Shown piece by piece: positions 14,046 through 21,457 of a DNA stretch of 30,604 nucleotides. The position numbers and the translations under genes are program-made. This DNA comes from Bacteroidales bacterium UBA1217. Its GTDB lineage: Bacteria > Bacteroidota > Bacteroidia > Bacteroidales > P3. The stretch lies in assembly GCA_002309335.1 (NCBI GenBank), contig DBXH01000052.1:1-30604 (forward strand). The letters are read 5' to 3'. Position 1 is the stretch's first letter; each line of letters opens with the position of its first letter. Under the pieces are notes generated by a model, which did no database searches, had not been told where the DNA came from, and saw only the letters and a list, made by a program, of their open reading frames with translations.

Positions 14046-15677
14046 ATGAAACGTTATATATTTGTTTTCTTAATTTTGTTGTCGGGCATTTCCTATGCTC
14101 AGAGTACGTTGCCTGTGATACCGTTTGGAGAAAGAAAGGCAGACCTTTATTATTGGGATACGAACTGGGTGGATAGATATGAACAGTTGTATCCAAATGA
14201 GGCTGTTTATCCGGCGAGTATACAAATGCATTTCCCGTCATATTGTGCTGATTTTTTTTTGGCAAGGGCTTGTGTGGCCGATACGCCAATATTGGTCAGA
14301 GGGATTGCAGGTGCGGTTAAAATCGCTCCAGGGAATGATTATATGATTACAGTGGATACAACTTTGAGTGGCAGGCTGCCAGAACAATTTAAAATTTATG
14401 ACGCAAACGGCAATTTGCTCGGAGAAGAGGATTGGTATGCGGAGCAACCTGTTTATAGAATGGAGTTTAGAAGAGGGAGGCAGAGAGATACATTGGAAGT
14501 GTATGAAGTTTATTTTGACAAACCGATACTTGTAAGTGGATTGTTTTATGTGGGTGGTACTGCACACAATAATTTACGCATGGGATACACAGCAGAAGAC
14601 CCTAATGGTTATAATAAATTCGAGCATCTTTTTACAAACTATTATGGTTATCATTTAGCGTTTAATAGCACTTGTCTCCCTGAGATTGCGAGGGTACTAA
14701 TGTATCGTTATTATTGGCCATACGTGGAACGCCATGAAGGCTCTACCCCGGCTATTTTTGACACAAGTCAATTCCAATTTAGTCCTAACGGATGTACATT
14801 CTATCCCTTCTTCGCCATAATCGACACGGACTATGTTTATTACAATTGTCAGATGCCGACGGGTTTGGGTGTGATAGAAGCTGATATGGACAGCATAACC
14901 ATATCGTGGGACAGCAGCGAGGCACTGCTGTGGGATGTGCAACTGTGGGCTGACGGCACGGAGCCCGACAGCGGGATGCTGTTCAGCGTGGAGACTAATC
15001 GCCTGACGCTGCACGGGATGGATACATCGTTAAGGTATAACGTGAAGGTTAGGTCGGTGTGCGACACGCTGCATATTAACACAAGCCCGTGGTCGGCTGC
15101 TTTCAGCTTCCATATTCCCGACTATATTGTAGAGCCTTGCGAGGTGCCTGAGGGCTTGCGGGTGCAGCCGATGATTACGGCAGGGAGCGCGGTAGTGAGA
15201 TGGGATTACAGCGATGCCGGCGAGTGGGAGCTTGCGGTGTGGGGCGACGGCGCGAGCGATACGGTGCTGCTGCGGAGCCAGGTGGAGTATGTGGAGCTGG
15301 ACGGCCTCGACACGGCAAGGTGGTACAGCGCCCGGGTGCGGGCGTTGTGCGACAGCACGAACGTCAGCGAATGGAGCGACACGGTGCGCTTCTTTGTGCC
15401 CAATCCGAACCCTGGCGGCGGAACCGAGGGTATTGAGGACGCGATAGGGCAGTATACTTACTTGATGCCCAACCCTACGAGCGAGAAGGTGACGGTCTTA
15501 TCGTCGTACCAGCTGCGCAGGATAGACCTCTTCGGCAGCGACGGCAAACGGATAGCGTCATACGCCGCCAAAGGTCTCTCGACGACCCTCGACCTGACGG
15601 AATATCCTTCAGGGACCTATATACTCCGCATCACCACTACAGCCGGCACAACAACCAAGCGGCTGGTGAAGAAGTGA
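14046..15677 (+). CDS. Secreted protein with fibronectin type III-like modules and T9SS sorting domain
   Basis: The 543-residue protein starts at ATG 14046, chosen because it opens a clean signal peptide (MKRYIFVFLILLSGISYAQS); the frame extends upstream to 13878, but that part is not protein-like. Residues about 20-270 form a region I cannot assign. Two Fn3-like modules follow at about 275-360 and 365-455, each beginning with a P-x-G-L motif and containing a YNVKVRSVCD or YSARVRALCD type strand. The C-terminal 80 residues form a T9SS type A sorting domain (YLMPNPTSEKVTV ... YPSGTYILRITT ... RLVKK). It is a probable surface or secreted protein. The 5' half is AT-rich while the Fn3 half is GC-rich, which suggests modules of different origin. 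Confidence 0.88.
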   Translation: MKRYIFVFLILLSGISYAQSTLPVIPFGERKADLYYWDTNWVDRYEQLYPNEAVYPASIQMHFPSYCADFFLARACVADTPILVRGIAGAVKIAPGNDYMITVDTTLSGRLPEQFKIYDANGNLLGEEDWYAEQPVYRMEFRRGRQRDTLEVYEVYFDKPILVSGLFYVGGTAHNNLRMGYTAEDPNGYNKFEHLFTNYYGYHLAFNSTCLPEIARVLMYRYYWPYVERHEGSTPAIFDTSQFQFSPNGCTFYPFFAIIDTDYVYYNCQMPTGLGVIEADMDSITISWDSSEALLWDVQLWADGTEPDSGMLFSVETNRLTLHGMDTSLRYNVKVRSVCDTLHINTSPWSAAFSFHIPDYIVEPCEVPEGLRVQPMITAGSAVVRWDYSDAGEWELAVWGDGASDTVLLRSQVEYVELDGLDTARWYSARVRALCDSTNVSEWSDTVRFFVPNPNPGGGTEGIEDAIGQYTYLMPNPTSEKVTVLSSYQLRRIDLFGSDGKRIASYAAKGLSTTLDLTEYPSGTYILRITTTAGTTTKRLVKK

Positions 15678-15850
15678 TCCTCCAGGCAGGATTTCTTAAC
15701 GCCATTCCCTCAAAACTGGTGGCTTCGGTTAACGGAATGTTAGGAGTTTCTAGCTTGGTTAAGGTTAAGAGGGAGTTAAAGTGGAAGTTAAAATGGGAGT
15801 TAAAAGGGACAATACACTTTTATGGCGGAGCGCAGATCCGGCACAACGGG
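15678..15850 (+). repeat. Long direct repeat, copy 1
   Basis: This 173-base copy begins directly after the stop codon of the Fn3 cargo gene. It is nearly identical to 16223-16394, with only a few substitutions and one small gap. Within it are three 12-bp units (GGAGTTAAA-type), GGGACAATACACTTTTA and a REP-like hairpin, TGGCGGAGCGCAGATCCGG, at 15823-15841. Confidence 0.93.
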
Positions 15851-15854
15851 TATA

Positions 15855-15924
15855 AAAGGTTGGAAAGGTTCGCTGCGCTTGAAGGGTTGAAAAGGTTTGC
15901 TTCGCTTAAAAGGTTGGAAGGGGG
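15855..15924 (+). repeat. Nine-bp-periodic AAAGGTTGG array
   Basis: Seven 9-bp units and a partial one run in exact register at 15855, 15864, 15873, 15882, 15891, 15900, 15909 and 15918. Five are AAAGGTT-type and two (15873, 15900) are CTGCGCTTG / CTTCGCTTA, giving a higher-order pattern. It belongs to the same family as the arrays before pyrI and exbD, but here the G-rich strand is co-directional with the flanking genes. Confidence 0.8.
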
Positions 15925-16222
15925 CCTGTGAAAGTTAAAGAATTGATTGTTCTGGTCAGCATTTCTTTTTCTATTTTGCAAAGGTTAAAGAATGTGAAGG
16001 GATACGGGGCGGCCACGCACAAGGCTCCTCTACGCGCTCCACTGGAGCTTGTACCGTCGAGGTAATACCGCTGAGGGAATTGGCTAAAATCCTGCCCTCC
16101 TGAGCTAAACCGACTAACGCGCACGTATGTCGAAGTAATTGGCTTTCTCTGAATAATAACTGCCATCATTTCTATTTGGTTTCTACGTTTCCCGTTGCTT
16201 GAACGGAGTCGGTTCTTAACGC
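15925..16222. other. Unassigned segment between the direct repeats
   Basis: About 300 bases of mixed composition separate the nine-bp array from the second long repeat. On the - strand an open frame of 114 codons runs from 16250, inside copy 2, to 15906. Its product is basic, with no signal peptide and a stretch DFSQFPQRYYLDGTSSSGA. I have a weak impression that similar short frames recur in Bacteroidales spacers, but I could not check. The segment may be a degenerate mobile or repeat element, or a remnant gene. Confidence 0.4.
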
Positions 16223-16394
16223 TCCTCCAGCCAGGATTTCTTAACGCCATTCCCTCAAAACTGGTGGCTTCGGTTACGAAATGTTAGGAGTTTCTAGCTT
16301 GGTTAAGGTTAAGAGGGAGTTAAAGAGGGAGTTAAAATGGGAGTTAAAAGGGACAATACACTTTTATGGCGGAGCGCAGATCCGGCACAACGGG
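16223..16394 (+). repeat. Long direct repeat, copy 2
   Basis: This 172-base copy matches 15678-15850 in the same orientation. The REP-like hairpin sequence is at 16367-16393. The two copies are 545 bases apart, enough for recombination to delete the segment between them. The remaining 196 bases to ptb hold a promoter and otherwise nothing recognised. Confidence 0.93.
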
Positions 16395-16536
16395 GTTCTT
16401 TTCATAGAATCAACAAAACAACTGCCATAACCCATTCTCCGTTAGGAGATTTCTTTTAATAGTTAGATTTGAAACATTTACCCTGATAAATTACTATGTT
16501 TTTTTTGTTTTTATTCTCTAAGTATAAAAAAAATCG

Positions 16537-16544
16537 TATCTTTG
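16537..16544 (+). promoter_or_regulatory. -7 promoter element of ptb
   Basis: TATCTTTG is an exact TAnnTTTG match 47 bases before the ptb start, giving a leader of about 40 bases. No well-spaced TTTG -33 element is present; the upstream region is T-rich. Confidence 0.65.
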
Positions 16545-16590
16545 TAACTCTGAAAAATAGATTAATTTACAATAATAAACTGAAAACGAT

Positions 16591-17499
16591 ATGGTTACAA
16601 AGTTAGAGCAACTCCTTGAGTTGGTAAAAACAAAAGGTAAGAAAAGATTGGCCGTTGCTTACGCCAATGATTCGCACACTATCGGAGCCGTAAGTCTGGC
16701 TATCGACAAAGGTATTGTCGACGCTACCCTCGTGGGTGACATCGAGACCATCAAGAAGGTCTGCGCCGAGGAAGGTATCAACCCCGACAAATTCAAGCTG
16801 GTGCAGGAAGCCGACGACAACAAGGCCGGTGCCAAGGCTGTTGAGTTGGTCAACTCGGGCGAGGCCGACTTCCTGATGAAGGGTCTGCTCAGCACCGATA
16901 AGTATATGCGTGCCATCCTGAACAAGGAAAAAGGCTTGATGCCTGGCAAGAAGAACGATATGCTGACCCATATCGCCGTTTTCGAGGTTCCTTCGTATCA
17001 CAAACTGCTCGTCTGCTCGGATGTGGCTATCATCCCCGACCCGGACTTCAAGCAGAAACAGGCTATGCTGAACTACATTGTCAGCACCGCCAAGAGCCTT
17101 GAAATCGCTAAACCTAAGGTTGCCGTTATCGCTGCCACAGAGCAGGTCAGCGTTGGAATGCGCGCTTGCTCGGAGGGTGCATGGCTCGGTATGATGAGCC
17201 AGCGCGGTCAGCTGAAGGGTGCCATCGTCGACGGCCCGCTGAGCCTTGACTGCTCGATTGACAAGGAGAGTGCCCAGACCAAGAAACTGACCAGCGAGGT
17301 TGCCGGTGACGCCGACGGTCTGCTGTTCCCCAACATCGAGAGCGGCAATGTGTTCTACAAAGCTTGCACCAAGTTTGCCGGTGCTGAACTGGCTTGTATG
17401 GTTGTGGGTGCCAAGGTTCCCTGCGTACTCACCAGCCGTGGCGACAGCATCCAGTCGAAACTCTATAGCATCGCACTGGCAGCCCTGAACACAAAGTAA
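16591..17499 (+). CDS. ptb: Phosphate butyryltransferase (phosphate acetyl/butyryl transferase family)
   Basis: The 302-residue enzyme belongs to the phosphate acetyl/butyryltransferase family and has the length of Ptb (about 300) rather than Pta. It interconverts butyryl-CoA and butyryl phosphate in the cytosol, the step before butyrate kinase makes ATP. Family-typical stretches are GEADFLMKGLLSTDKYMRAIL at about residues 90-110, the DVAIIPDPD region near 145-153 and DGPLSLDCSID near 214-224. No butyrate kinase gene is adjacent in this window. It has its own promoter and a strong terminator, so it is monocistronic. Specificity for butyryl- over acetyl-CoA is inferred from length and overall resemblance. 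Codon use is strongly biased, suggesting high expression. Confidence 0.88.
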   Translation: MVTKLEQLLELVKTKGKKRLAVAYANDSHTIGAVSLAIDKGIVDATLVGDIETIKKVCAEEGINPDKFKLVQEADDNKAGAKAVELVNSGEADFLMKGLLSTDKYMRAILNKEKGLMPGKKNDMLTHIAVFEVPSYHKLLVCSDVAIIPDPDFKQKQAMLNYIVSTAKSLEIAKPKVAVIAATEQVSVGMRACSEGAWLGMMSQRGQLKGAIVDGPLSLDCSIDKESAQTKKLTSEVAGDADGLLFPNIESGNVFYKACTKFAGAELACMVVGAKVPCVLTSRGDSIQSKLYSIALAALNTK

Positions 17500-17522
17500 T
17501 TGTTTTGTAAAAGTTTTCATTA

Positions 17523-17562
17523 AGAAGGGTTTGAAGACTTTATGGCTTCGGACCCTTCTTTT
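17523..17562 (+). terminator. Intrinsic terminator of ptb
   Basis: AGAAGGGTTTGAAG (17523-17536) pairs with CTTCGGACCCTTCT (17546-17559) over 14 positions including two G-T pairs, followed by TTTT. It starts 23 bases after the ptb stop and also fixes the start of the next gene, since a TTG at 17531 would lie inside the hairpin. Confidence 0.9.
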
Positions 17563-17575
17563 AATAGGTTTTTAT

Positions 17576-17938
17576 ATGGACCAATATTTTGAAGGTTTGA
17601 ATAACATTGCCATCACGGTGTGCGACGCCGAAGGCAATATACTGGATATGAACCAGCACAGCGCCGATGTGAACAGTCACGGCAAGAAGATTGTGGGCTA
17701 CAACCTGATGAACTGTCACCCCGAGCCTGCCAAGACAAAGCTGAAGGGCCTGCTGGAGCATCAGGAGCTGAACGCCTACACCATCGAGAAGACCCTTGCC
17801 GACGGCAGCAAGGTGAAGAAGCTTATCTATCAAACCCCGTGGTTCAAAGAGGACGGCGTCTTTGGCGGATTAATAGAGTATTCGATTGAAATTCCGTTCG
17901 ATATGCCGCACTTCGTGCGCCAACCAAAGACAAACTGA
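17576..17938 (+). CDS. Single PAS-domain protein
   Basis: The 120-residue cytosolic protein consists of one PAS-like sensor domain: ITVCDAEGNILDMN near residues 11-24, KKIVGYNLMNCHP near 33-45, and the terminal strands ending GLIEYSIEIP. There is no attached kinase, cyclase or DNA-binding domain, so any output would need a partner. The ATG at 17576 is chosen because the upstream TTG lies in the ptb terminator. It is the first gene of a + strand unit followed after 22 bases by an outer-membrane receptor. The ligand is unknown; small PAS proteins can bind flavin, heme or metabolites, but no diagnostic residue is apparent. Confidence 0.82.
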   Translation: MDQYFEGLNNIAITVCDAEGNILDMNQHSADVNSHGKKIVGYNLMNCHPEPAKTKLKGLLEHQELNAYTIEKTLADGSKVKKLIYQTPWFKEDGVFGGLIEYSIEIPFDMPHFVRQPKTN

Positions 17939-17960
17939 TAACGTATAACATCTGAGATTG

Positions 17961-20513
17961 ATGAAGATTAGAGTACTGGCGATAGTCGTCGCGATGACGC
18001 TTTCTTTCGCCGCCCAAGCACAGAAGGGCAAGATTACAGGCAAAGTGATAGACAAGAAGTCGTCGGAGGCTGTTGAGTATGCATCGGTGGTGCTTCTCAA
18101 CCCCAAGGACAGCACTATGGTCAAAGGCATAGGCGCAATTACTGCCACCAACGGCGCCTTTACGCTCCAGGCACCCTACGGCACCTATCTGGTGCGAGTC
18201 ACATTTATGGGCTATGCCCCTTATATTCATCCTGATAAGGTTACGGTGTCGGAGCAGCATCATACTATACATTTGGGCAGGATTTCCATTTCGCCCAGTG
18301 CGGCGACTCTTGATGCCGTGGTGGTTACGGCAGAGCGCACTATGGTTGAGTATCAGCTCGACAAGCGTGTTGTGAATGTCGACAAGAACATCGTTGCCAG
18401 CGGCGGCACGGCCACCGATGTGTTGCAGAATGTGCCCAGTGTGTCGGTCGACAACGACGGTAATGTCAGCTTGCGCGGCTCGTCGAATGTCAAGGTTCTT
18501 ATCAATGGCCGTCCCAGCGAGCTGTTGGCCAGCGACTTGAGCACTCTGCTCGAGCAGACTCCGGCCAGCAGTGTGGAGAGCGTGGAGGTCATAACCAACC
18601 CGTCTGCCAAATACGACCCCGAAGGTATGAGCGGAATCATCAACATCAAATTGAAAGACAAGACTTCAGGAGCATTGGGTTTGAACGGTGTGGTGAACAT
18701 TAACGTTGGCGCCCCGTTGCCGTTTATGGTTCCCGATTCGCTGCCGTCGTTTATACCGACAGCGATGGGCAACATCAGCCTCAATTACTCCACCGAGAAA
18801 TATAATCTCTTCTTCAACGCCGATGCCGGCCTGCGTCAGTGGGGCAACAAGGTAGAGTCGGATATTGAATATCTTGCAGGTCCGGGAATGCCGATTACGC
18901 ACAACGAGATCACGCAGTATGGGTTGAATCCCAACCGTATGGGCAGCGTGAAACTTGGAGGCGAATACTATTTCAACGACAAGAACAGCCTGTTGCTCTC
19001 CTACCAGTTGCGCGGTGGCAGCCGTAAACGCAACAACTATATTTATGCCAAGGATGTGCTGTACGACGACTCGCTGCATTATACCCAGATGACCACCAGC
19101 GACAACGACAACATAAACCATTCGTTCAACCTGCTGTACACCCGCAAATTCGACCGTAAGGACGAGGAGTTGACGTTTGATGCCACTTTCAGTATGCGTC
19201 ACGTGCAGGGCGATGGCGATCAGGAGCAGACTTATGTCAACCCGGCAGCCAATTTCGCCAACTATTACCTGCGCAGAAGCATTACGGAGAACCATCATCA
19301 GGCACTTAACATCAAGCTCAATTACTTGCGGCCGTTCGATAACGGATGGCGTCTTGAGACAGGCTATGAGGGCCGTATGGACTGGCCCGACCAGCAGGCC
19401 GACTACTACCGCACTGTGTACGATCTGACGGTTACACCCCATACGTTATACTCATATTTTGACTCGTTGTCGTCGACCCACTTCAACTACCGTCAGCAGG
19501 TGCATGCGGTCTATGCCACCTACGGAGGTAATCTGACTGAGGCGTTGTCGCTCCAGGCAGGTCTGCGTGGCGAATATGCATCAATCTATGGCCGGGACCT
19601 TTACCATCCGCAGACGGCTCCGATAGACAAACCCTACTGGCAGTTCTATCCGACGTTGCATCTCTCATACAAGATAACCGAGATGCAGAGTGCACAGGTG
19701 AGCTATAGCCGTCGTGTGCACCGTCCCCATATGTGGGACCTCAATCCCTATTTGGACATACGCGAGGACAACCAGATGAGTTTTGGCAACCCCAACCTCG
19801 ACCCCGAGTACACCAACGCCTTTGAGCTCAGCTACAACCTCGGTGTCAAGAATGTAAATGTATTCACATCGCTTTATTACCGCCAGACCAACAATATGAT
19901 TACCCATTATGGTTTTACGTGGTGTGCCGACAGCGTGTGGCGCTATGCGTGGTGGGAGCCATACAACAGTCAGTATGACGGCTACCGCGCCTCGACGCGA
20001 ATCAACCTCAATACAGGCTACAACTACGGTATGGAGTTCATTGTCGACTGGCAGCCGTTCCAGTGGTGGAAGCTCAATGCCAGCATAAACCTCTATCAGA
20101 GCCATATAGAAGGTACGGAACTGCTGTACAACCAAAGCAGCGAATCGTTCCGCGTCAGCGGCAAAATCAGTTCGTTTATGACGTTGCCGAAGGATTGGAC
20201 GGTTCAACTCAGCGGTCAGTACTGGGCACCGTGGCTTGACTTGCAGACAAGGATGGAACCAAACTACTGGGTCGATATTGCAGTGAAGAAAGAGGTGCTC
20301 AACAGGCGCGGCACCATAAACCTGCGTGTGAGCGATGTTCTTTGCACAGGCGGCTGGGGCCACACCACCTACAGTCAGACTTTCAATCGTATTGTCAAAG
20401 CCAGACGTCTGTCGCCAGTTGTTACCGTCGGCTTTAGTTGGAAAATCAACAACGGTCTCAAGCAGCGAATGCAGCCGGAAGAAGAGGGAGGGGAAGACAG
20501 TGTGGTGTATTGA
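17961..20513 (+). CDS. Outer-membrane beta-barrel receptor (TonB-dependent-receptor-like)
   Basis: The 850-residue protein starts at ATG 17961 with a signal peptide ending AQAQ (cleavage near residue 20). Residues about 23-105 are a carboxypeptidase-regulatory-like (CarboxypepD_reg) domain. A plug-like domain follows at about 115-220 (VVVTAERTMVEYQLDKRVVN, LQNVPSVSVDNDGNVSLRG, VEVITNPSAKYDPEG), then a long barrel that fits the outer membrane protein beta-barrel family. Such receptors import substrates or peptides using TonB energy; here the motor genes are at 7150-9271. There is no SusD partner next to it, so it is not a classic polysaccharide-utilisation pair. It follows the PAS gene by 22 bases and precedes an HsdR-N-like gene by 18. 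The substrate cannot be told. Confidence 0.9.
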   Translation: MKIRVLAIVVAMTLSFAAQAQKGKITGKVIDKKSSEAVEYASVVLLNPKDSTMVKGIGAITATNGAFTLQAPYGTYLVRVTFMGYAPYIHPDKVTVSEQHHTIHLGRISISPSAATLDAVVVTAERTMVEYQLDKRVVNVDKNIVASGGTATDVLQNVPSVSVDNDGNVSLRGSSNVKVLINGRPSELLASDLSTLLEQTPASSVESVEVITNPSAKYDPEGMSGIINIKLKDKTSGALGLNGVVNINVGAPLPFMVPDSLPSFIPTAMGNISLNYSTEKYNLFFNADAGLRQWGNKVESDIEYLAGPGMPITHNEITQYGLNPNRMGSVKLGGEYYFNDKNSLLLSYQLRGGSRKRNNYIYAKDVLYDDSLHYTQMTTSDNDNINHSFNLLYTRKFDRKDEELTFDATFSMRHVQGDGDQEQTYVNPAANFANYYLRRSITENHHQALNIKLNYLRPFDNGWRLETGYEGRMDWPDQQADYYRTVYDLTVTPHTLYSYFDSLSSTHFNYRQQVHAVYATYGGNLTEALSLQAGLRGEYASIYGRDLYHPQTAPIDKPYWQFYPTLHLSYKITEMQSAQVSYSRRVHRPHMWDLNPYLDIREDNQMSFGNPNLDPEYTNAFELSYNLGVKNVNVFTSLYYRQTNNMITHYGFTWCADSVWRYAWWEPYNSQYDGYRASTRINLNTGYNYGMEFIVDWQPFQWWKLNASINLYQSHIEGTELLYNQSSESFRVSGKISSFMTLPKDWTVQLSGQYWAPWLDLQTRMEPNYWVDIAVKKEVLNRRGTINLRVSDVLCTGGWGHTTYSQTFNRIVKARRLSPVVTVGFSWKINNGLKQRMQPEEEGGEDSVVY

Positions 20514-20531
20514 TTAATTCCGCAACAGGCT

Positions 20532-20960
20532 ATGGATAAGAGGACAGCTATTCAGATACGTGAATCCAACGGTCGTCGCGAGGTGTTTGATGTCGTCCGC
20601 CGCCGTTGGGTGTCACTCACGCCCGAGGAGTGGGTGCGGCAGAATATCGTGGCGGATTTGGCGGAAACTTATGGCTATCCGCTGGAACTGATGCAGATAG
20701 AGGCGGCCATAACTCTTAACGGTCTGACAAAACGTTGCGATATAGTTGTTTATGATAAGTTGGTAAAGCCGTTTATGATTGTGGAGTGCAAGAAAGAGAG
20801 TGTGAAACTGACACAGAAGGTTGTAGACCAGGCGTGTCGTTATAATCTTGTGTTGCAGGTGCCTTATCTGCTGTTGACCAATGGGGTTCAAAGTCTTTGC
20901 CTCCAGGTGGATCCAGACAAGAGAAGTCTGCAGCAAGTGGCTATACCACATTTTTCTTGA
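20532..20960 (+). CDS. HsdR N-terminal-domain-like protein (PD-(D/E)XK fold)
   Basis: The 142-residue protein corresponds to the HSDR_N type domain found at the N terminus of type I restriction R subunits, but without the helicase part. Residues compatible with the PD-(D/E)XK core are D70 in RCDIVVYD and E87/K89 in MIVECKK. Such stand-alone proteins are common in Bacteroidota and their function is unknown; no restriction or modification genes are nearby, so it is not evidence for an R-M system. It is the last gene of a + strand unit. Its 3' end overlaps the convergent aroK by 20 bases, leaving no space for a separate terminator. Confidence 0.85.
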   Translation: MDKRTAIQIRESNGRREVFDVVRRRWVSLTPEEWVRQNIVADLAETYGYPLELMQIEAAITLNGLTKRCDIVVYDKLVKPFMIVECKKESVKLTQKVVDQACRYNLVLQVPYLLLTNGVQSLCLQVDPDKRSLQQVAIPHFS

Positions 20961-21453
20961 TTAGTTCGTCCAATAGTTCCTTTGCTGTGGCCTGAAATGC
21001 TGGAAAGGTGACGGGTGCCTGGTTGTAGTATACAAGTCGTTCGTTGAGTTGTTCGGTGACGAACTGGCGCTGTTCCTCGACTGTTTTTTCTTGAAGCAAA
21101 GGTCTGACCTTGTGTGATTTGGCAATACGTTGCATAATGTCGTCCACGCTCATCTGTAGATGGATGGCAATGCCGTGTTCGAGGATGAATTTGATATTCT
21201 CGTCGTTGCAGGCAGTGCCACCACCGGTGGAAATCACGGCATTGTCAAGGGTATCGGTGGATTGCAGTATTTGGCGTTCAATTATGCGGAAGGCTTGTTC
21301 GCCATAGCGGTTGAAGAACATCGGCACAGTGGTGTGGTATTTGTGCTCAATGGCTTTGTCGGTGTCGAAAAATCTGTATTTGAGCAGTTTCGCCAGTTCC
21401 CGACCCAGGGTCGTCTTGCCGCTGTAGCTGTAGCCGATGAGATAGATGCGCAT
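20941..21453 (-). CDS. aroK: Shikimate kinase
   Basis: The 170-residue cytosolic enzyme phosphorylates shikimate to shikimate 3-phosphate with ATP. It has the Walker A loop GYSYSGKTT at residues 7-15, the substrate-binding D30/D32 region (FFDTD), R56/E59 in AFRIIE, the GGG motif at 77-79, the lid arginine R117 in VRPLL, and R139 in LNERLVYY. The length matches the family. It lies four bases after the M23 peptidase gene as the last gene of a seven-gene - strand unit. Its stop-side end overlaps the convergent HsdR-N-like gene by 20 bases. An aroQ-like fragment lies at the right edge of the window. Confidence 0.95.
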   Translation of the reverse strand: MRIYLIGYSYSGKTTLGRELAKLLKYRFFDTDKAIEHKYHTTVPMFFNRYGEQAFRIIERQILQSTDTLDNAVISTGGGTACNDENIKFILEHGIAIHLQMSVDDIMQRIAKSHKVRPLLQEKTVEEQRQFVTEQLNERLVYYNQAPVTFPAFQATAKELLDELIKKNVV

Positions 21454-21457
21454 AGAA

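Noticed and set aside
16603..17520. 305-codon - strand open frame
   Set aside because: It is antisense to ptb and arises from the biased codon use of that gene; it also runs into the ptb terminator.
20532..20960. Type I restriction system
   Set aside because: Only the HsdR N-terminal-like domain is present; there is no helicase part and no hsdM or hsdS gene nearby.
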